Both the position numbers and the translations under genes were made by a program. From positions 1,116,001-1,180,000 of the forward strand of contig CP107851.1 of assembly GCA_036013505.1 (NCBI GenBank): a stretch of DNA of 64,000 bases, in the 5' to 3' direction. A model generated the notes under the pieces. It was not told the DNA's origin. It saw only the letters and a program-made list of their open reading frames with translations, and made no database searches. The stretch is from Streptomyces sp. NBC_00510 (GTDB lineage: Bacteria; Actinomycetota; Actinomycetes; Streptomycetales; Streptomycetaceae). This document shows, piece after piece, positions 60,551-64,000 of the stretch. Each line of letters begins with the position of its first letter. The first letter of the stretch is position 1.

Positions 60551-60655
60551 GCCGCCCCCTCGGCCAGGGTGGGAAGCGACCCCCCGCGTGGTCCCGGCCG
60601 GCGTCACCCCCCGGCGCCGGCCTGCCGCGCGTCCCCTCCCAGGAAGGATCCCGCC

Positions 60656-60994
60656 GTGCCCCCCGACACCGCCCGGCCCGACCCGCGGCCCGACCCCCGG
60701 CCCGGCCGCATGACCGCGCACGAGGCCCGTCAGCGCCTCGAGCACGAGCGCAGCACCCGGCTGACCCAGCTCCGGGCCGTCGCCGAGGCCGGCTGGGCGG
60801 CGGACGACCACGTCATGGTCGTGCAGAAGGAGGCCATCCAGCGGGTGCTGGGGGAGATCGAGGCCGCGTTCACGCGCCTCCAGGACGGCAGTTACGGGGT
60901 CTGCCCCGACTGCGCCAAGCCCATACCGGCCGAGCGTCTGGAGATCCTCCCGTACGCGCGCTGCTGCGTGGCCTGCGGGCGCCGTGCCGCGTGA
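60656..60994 (+). CDS. DksA/TraR-type zinc-finger protein
   Basis: Protein of 112 residues with a coiled-coil region (TAHEARQRLEHERSTRLTQLRAVAEAG...) and a C4 zinc finger: C-P-D-C-A-K-P-I-P, 16-17 residues, C-C-V-A-C. This is the DksA/TraR layout, where the coiled coil enters the RNA polymerase secondary channel. Start is GTG at 60656 with AAGGA upstream. First gene of a three-gene unit with a second DksA-like protein and a short MreB-like actin. Confidence 0.85.
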   Translation: MPPDTARPDPRPDPRPGRMTAHEARQRLEHERSTRLTQLRAVAEAGWAADDHVMVVQKEAIQRVLGEIEAAFTRLQDGSYGVCPDCAKPIPAERLEILPYARCCVACGRRAA

Positions 60995-61020
60995 CCCGTG
61001 ACCAGCCGGAGAAAGGGGAC

Positions 61021-61395
61021 GTGGTGAACCACCGGACCGCGGACGACCGCGCAGCGCATCTGTCCGCCGAGGACCTCGCCGCGCTGCGCGCGAGCCTCCA
61101 CGAGCAACGCCTCTTCCGCCGGGAACAGTTGCGGCAGGTCGCCGCGGCCGTGCCGGCCGAACCGCACCGGCCGCCGGGAGGGCGGGCGGCGGCACGGGAA
61201 AAGGTCCGCGCCACGCTCGCCGCCTCGGCCCGGATGGTGCTCGCCGACGTCGAGGCGGCTCTGGAGCGCATGCGCGAGGGGCGGTACGGGATCTGTCCGC
61301 TGTGCCGGGAGCCCATCCCGCTGAACCACCTGGTGGTCGTCCCCCAGGCCCGTTACTGCGGCCGCTGCCGGCAGGCGCGCGGGGCCGAGGGATGA
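61021..61395 (+). CDS. Second DksA/TraR-type zinc-finger protein
   Basis: Protein of 124 residues: helical LSAEDLAALRASLHEQRLFRREQLRQVAA, then a zinc finger C-P-L-C-R-E-P-I-P...C-G-R-C. It is a divergent paralogue of the preceding protein. Start is GTG at 61021 or 61024, after GGAGAAAGGGG, 26 bp downstream of the first DksA stop. Its stop overlaps the start of the MreB-like gene (ATGA at 61392-61395), giving translational coupling. Confidence 0.8.
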   Translation: MVNHRTADDRAAHLSAEDLAALRASLHEQRLFRREQLRQVAAAVPAEPHRPPGGRAAAREKVRATLAASARMVLADVEAALERMREGRYGICPLCREPIPLNHLVVVPQARYCGRCRQARGAEG

Positions 61396-62177
61396 GCGCG
61401 CCGTGGCTGCCCCTGCGCCGGCGGGCGGGCGTCGCCATCGACTTCGGCAGTGCCCGCACGCGGGTCTGGGCCCTCGGCCGGGGCATGGTGCTCGACGTGC
61501 CCACGGTGACGTTCCCGGGTTCGGGCACCGTCCACCCCGTCCGCCGCGGCGTCATCGACGTCCCCGGCACCGCCCGGATGCTCGACCGGTTGCTCCGCCA
61601 CCGGCTGCCCCGCCGCTGCCGCCCGCTGGTCGCGCTGACGGCGCCCGCCCTGGACGGCGTCGCCTACCGCGCGGCGGCCCGGGCCGCCGTGGAGGTCCTG
61701 CGGCCGCGCGCCGTCCTGACGGTGCCCACGGCGCGGGCGGTGGCCCTCGCGGCCCGCGAGGAACACAACCGCCCGCTGCTCGTGGTGGACGTCGGCGCCC
61801 ACCTCACGGAGACGGTCCTGCTGGTCGACGGCGCGGTGACCGACGCGCACCGCGCGACGCTCGGCACCGCCGACCTCGACGCGGACCCCGGTGCCGCCGC
61901 ACGCGTCGTCGACTCGCTGGTGGCCACCGTGGCGACCGTGCTGGAGGAGGACCGGACGGCGGCCGCGCCGGCCGCCCTGGCGCACGGCGTCCTCCTCGCC
62001 GGCGGGGGCGCCCTGCGCCCCGAGGTCGTCTACCGTCTCGCGCGCCGGCTCGACGTCCCCGTCAAGGTGGTGCCGGCGCCGCACACCGCGGCGGTGCGCG
62101 GCGCCGCCGAACTCCTGGGATCCGCCCGCCTCCACCCGTCGCTCACCGGCAACGTCCGCGCGCCGATGCCGGAGTAG
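61392..62177 (+). CDS. Short MreB-like actin
   Basis: Actin-fold protein of 261 residues, against about 340 for MreB. Phosphate-1 is I-D17-F-G-S-A-R-T-R-V-W, the middle VLDVPTVTF and RRGVIDVPGTARMLDRLL match MreB, and LAGGGAL with VVRGA-like AVRGAAELL matches the adenosine end. The phosphate-2 motif GGGTTE is V-G-A-H-L-T-E here. Comparison with MreB suggests that about 75 residues (most of subdomain IIB) are missing. Polymerisation and ATPase activity are therefore doubtful. From memory, S. coelicolor has a comparable short MreB-like protein (SCO6166). Coupled to the second DksA-like gene by an ATGA overlap. Confidence 0.75.
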   Translation: MSAPWLPLRRRAGVAIDFGSARTRVWALGRGMVLDVPTVTFPGSGTVHPVRRGVIDVPGTARMLDRLLRHRLPRRCRPLVALTAPALDGVAYRAAARAAVEVLRPRAVLTVPTARAVALAAREEHNRPLLVVDVGAHLTETVLLVDGAVTDAHRATLGTADLDADPGAAARVVDSLVATVATVLEEDRTAAAPAALAHGVLLAGGGALRPEVVYRLARRLDVPVKVVPAPHTAAVRGAAELLGSARLHPSLTGNVRAPMPE

Positions 62178-62255
62178 GAGCCGGCGCCGTCCACCGAGTT
62201 GCACGACCGGATGCGGGATGGTGGCCTGAAGAGGTGTCGTGCCGGGGAGGCAGGG

Positions 62256-63098
62256 ATGGCGACAGCGTCGATGCGTACGGTCCGGCTGTCCTCGAGGGAC
62301 GTCCCCGCGCTCGGCCAGGGCACCTGGTACCTCGGCACGGATCCGGGCCGCCGCCGCGAGGAGGTCGCCGCCGTGCGGCTCGGTGTGGACCTGGGCATGT
62401 CGATCGTCGACACCGCCGAGATGTACGGCGACGGCGCGGCGGAGGAACTGGTCGGGGAGGCCATCGCGGGACACCGTGCCGAGGTGTTCCTCGTCAGCAA
62501 GGTGCTGCCGGACCACGCCGACCGCCGTGGCGTCGTCGCGGCCTGCGAGGCGAGTCTGCGACGGCTCCGCACGGACATCCTGGACCTGTACCTGCTGCAC
62601 TGGCGGGGGCGGCATCCGCTGGAGGAGACGCTGGCCGGGTTCACCGAGCTGATGGCCGCCGGCAAGATCCGCACCTGGGGGGTCAGCAACCTGGACGCCG
62701 GGGACATGGCCGAACTGGTCTCCCTCCCGGGCGGTTCGGCCGTGGCGGTGGACCAGGTGCTCTACAACCTTACCCGGCGCGGCATCGAGTGGGACCTGCT
62801 CCCCTGGTGCCGGCGCAACCGGGCCGGGGTGATGGCGTACTCCCCCATTGAGCAGGGCAGACTGCTGCGTTCCGCACCGCTGCTGGCCGTGGCGGACGGC
62901 CTCGGCGCCACGCCTGCCCAGGTGGCGCTGGCGTGGGTGCTGGAGCAGGGCGTGGCGGCGATCCCGCGCTCGGGGCGGCCCGAGCACGTGCGCGAGAACC
63001 GCGCCGCGGCGGACCTCCGGCTCCCCGCGGAAGCGCTGGCGGCGCTGGACGCCGCGTTCCCGCCGCCCCGCGGGCCGGTGCCGCTGGAGGTGCTCTGA
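62256..63098 (+). CDS. Aldo/keto reductase
   Basis: NADPH-dependent reductase of 280 residues: SIVDTAEMYGDGAAEELVGEAI (catalytic Asp and Tyr), VFLVSKVLPDHA (Lys), LYLLHWRGRHPLEETLAGF (His), and IPRSGRPEHVRENRAA (cofactor end). It is close to the 2,5-diketo-D-gluconate reductase-like YeaE type. GGGAGG lies before ATG 62256. Convergent with the TetR gene. Confidence 0.9.
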   Translation: MATASMRTVRLSSRDVPALGQGTWYLGTDPGRRREEVAAVRLGVDLGMSIVDTAEMYGDGAAEELVGEAIAGHRAEVFLVSKVLPDHADRRGVVAACEASLRRLRTDILDLYLLHWRGRHPLEETLAGFTELMAAGKIRTWGVSNLDAGDMAELVSLPGGSAVAVDQVLYNLTRRGIEWDLLPWCRRNRAGVMAYSPIEQGRLLRSAPLLAVADGLGATPAQVALAWVLEQGVAAIPRSGRPEHVRENRAAADLRLPAEALAALDAAFPPPRGPVPLEVL

Positions 63099-63114
63099 CG
63101 GGTGCCGTGCCCGG

Positions 63115-63750
63115 TCAGGGGGCCGACGGCAGGGGTGCGGGTACCGGTGCGGGTGCGGGTGCGGCGAGGAGCCGTTCGATGCCCAGGTCGAGGGCGGCTT
63201 CCAGGTGCGTGAGCGAGCCCGTCGACATCAGGATCGAGACACCGCCCTGGATGCCCGCGAGGAGGGCGGCCGCGACACGGTCGGCGTCCAGCTCCGGTGA
63301 GATCTCCCGCTGCTCCTGCATGGCCCTGATGCCGGTGGTGATCTGCGCCTGCCACGAGGCGAGGAGTTCCCTGGTGACGGCCTGCGCGCCGGGCGTAGCG
63401 GGGCTCAGCTGCGAGATGAGCGTGCCGAGCGGGCACTGCTGCCCCTGCCGCCGGTAGCGGTCGACGACCGCGTCCCGCCAGTCGTACCAGGCCTGCCAGG
63501 AGGTGAGCGCGCCGAGGTGCGGCTGCTGGTCGGCCAGGACCCGGCCGGCCTCGTGCCGGGCCACGGCGAGCAGCAGTTCCTCCTTGCCGCCGGGGAAGTA
63601 GTGGAAGAGCTGGCTCTTGCTGGTGGCCGTGCGGGCGCGGATGTCGTCCAGGGTGGTCTCGACCGCGCCTCGCTCGCGGATCTCCTCCGCGGCCCCCTCG
63701 ACGATGCGCTGCCGGGTGGCGGCGCCCTTGGCCGTCAGTCGTGCTGCCAT
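63115..63750 (-). CDS. TetR/AcrR-family regulator
   Basis: Repressor of 211 residues: RIVEGAAEEIRERGAVETTLDDIRARTATSKSQLFHYFPGGKEELLLAV is the HTH. The C-terminal domain matches the YxaF/LmrA-like group (GQQCPLGTLISQL). The last residues are a Pro-Ala repeat (PAPAPVPAPLP), from a tandem GTGCGG run. ATG 63750 is used. It is divergent from an SDR gene, with a 16-bp palindrome between them that is the probable operator. Confidence 0.9.
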   Translation of the reverse strand: MAARLTAKGAATRQRIVEGAAEEIRERGAVETTLDDIRARTATSKSQLFHYFPGGKEELLLAVARHEAGRVLADQQPHLGALTSWQAWYDWRDAVVDRYRRQGQQCPLGTLISQLSPATPGAQAVTRELLASWQAQITTGIRAMQEQREISPELDADRVAAALLAGIQGGVSILMSTGSLTHLEAALDLGIERLLAAPAPAPVPAPLPSAP

Positions 63751-63770
63751 GCCCCCATCCTGCCACTTTC

Positions 63771-63786
63771 TGGACTTGCAGGTCCA
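63771..63786. promoter_or_regulatory. Probable TetR operator
   Basis: TGGACTTGCAGGTCCA is a 16-bp palindrome with a single mismatched pair around a TGCA centre, 20 bp before the TetR start and 57 bp before the SDR start. Confidence 0.65.
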
Positions 63787-63843
63787 ATTTCCGGGTGGCA
63801 CCTTGGCCGTTCCCAGCCGGTTCACGGAGAAAGGTGCGCAAAC

Positions 63844-64000
63844 ATGACCCAGCGACTCACCGGGCGGACGGCCCTGGTCACCGGTTCCACCACGGGCCTC
63901 GGCGCCGCCATCGCGGCGGCCCTGGCCGCCGAGGGCGCGTTCGTCGTCGTCAGCGGACGCGACGCTGCGCGGGGTGCCGACGTGGTGGCACGCATAGAGA
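63844..64000 (+). CDS. Short-chain dehydrogenase/reductase, cut by the window edge
   Basis: Only the first 52 codons are in the window. The cofactor motif is T-G-S-T-T-G-L-G after LTGRTALV, followed by VVVSGRDAARGADVVARI, the classical NADP(H)-type SDR start. It is the likely target of the divergent TetR repressor. Confidence 0.8.
   Translation, partial: MTQRLTGRTALVTGSTTGLGAAIAAALAAEGAFVVVSGRDAARGADVVARIE

Noticed and set aside
61353..62987. 544-codon minus-strand open frame across the MreB-like and aldo/keto reductase genes
   Set aside because: It spans two unrelated plus-strand genes and is rich in Arg/Gly/His/Gln; a shadow.
63130..63160. GTGCGG tandem repeat
   Set aside because: It encodes the Pro-Ala tail of the TetR protein; no sign of function as DNA repeat.
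1..64000. tRNA, rRNA, CRISPR array, insertion sequence or attachment site
   Set aside because: I saw no cloverleaf, spaced repeats, transposase motifs or long terminal repeats on reading; a tRNA or covariance-model scan was not possible here.

Overview
The window is very GC-rich, with strong third-position GC bias, GTG starts and dense short operons. It carries FxsA/FxsB, SpoIIE-type phosphatase, XRE/DUF5753, DUF574 methyltransferase, F420-dependent enzymes and a fused SecDF. All of this points to a Streptomyces (or close actinomycete) chromosome. I see no rRNA, tRNA, insertion sequence, prophage or CRISPR array. One SDR gene runs off the right edge.

Layout. 0.2-1.6 kb: a radical-SAM triceptide pair, a small precursor ending FDSSL and its FxsB maturase. 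2-7 kb: a secreted phytase-like protein behind a PHO-box-like site, a methyltransferase, a carboxymuconolactone-decarboxylase-like protein, a DUF1345 membrane protein and an Asn-rich secreted peptide. 7-14 kb: a MarR regulator with a perfect 22-bp operator, small secreted proteins, an azoreductase, a 963-residue PAS-PAS-GAF-SpoIIE phosphatase and a small LuxR-type regulator. 14-17 kb: TetR divergent from an SDR-ALDH operon. 17-21 kb: a DNA-ligase-like protein that lacks its catalytic lysine, DUF805, DUF2267, GNAT, and a DedA protein paired with a PAP2-like protein that has lost its catalytic residues. 21-28 kb: TetR, a flavoenzyme fusion (LLM plus FAD/berberine-bridge type), MarR, an MFS exporter and a benzoylformate-decarboxylase-like enzyme. 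28-35 kb: a 53-residue ORF coupled to an intact PAP2 phosphatase, a CE1758/CE1759-type flavin duo behind a 44-bp inverted repeat, a lipoate ligase-like protein, XRE/DUF5753 and a DUF574 methyltransferase.

35-40 kb: a small zinc-ribbon protein, then a divergent pair made of an NRPS-like protein (half C domain, A, PCP) and an SbnA-type enzyme. Their two promoters carry the same 16-17 nt element in inverted orientation, which suggests co-regulation around 2,3-diaminopropionate chemistry. 40-50 kb: ion channel, patatin, HAD, a frameshifted MFS gene, DUF3626, lipoproteins, a P-loop kinase, TerB, aldo/keto reductases and an NLP-family secreted protein. 50-56 kb: LysR with a near-perfect T-N11-A type site, a short-class UvrA, and an F420-type LLM/PPOX pair. 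56-62 kb: fused SecDF, a secreted protein, a NarL-type two-component system, then two DksA/TraR zinc-finger proteins and a truncated MreB-like actin. 62-64 kb: aldo/keto reductase, TetR with a 16-bp palindrome, and the start of an SDR.

The best candidates for something undescribed are: the half-C-A-PCP + SbnA pair; the dead PAP2 + DedA operon, best seen against the intact PAP2 paralogue 8 kb away; the catalytically dead ligase with G-skewed codon use; the DksA-DksA-short MreB operon beside SecDF and a two-component system; and the short FxsA precursor. No database search was possible, so family names rest on recognised motifs.
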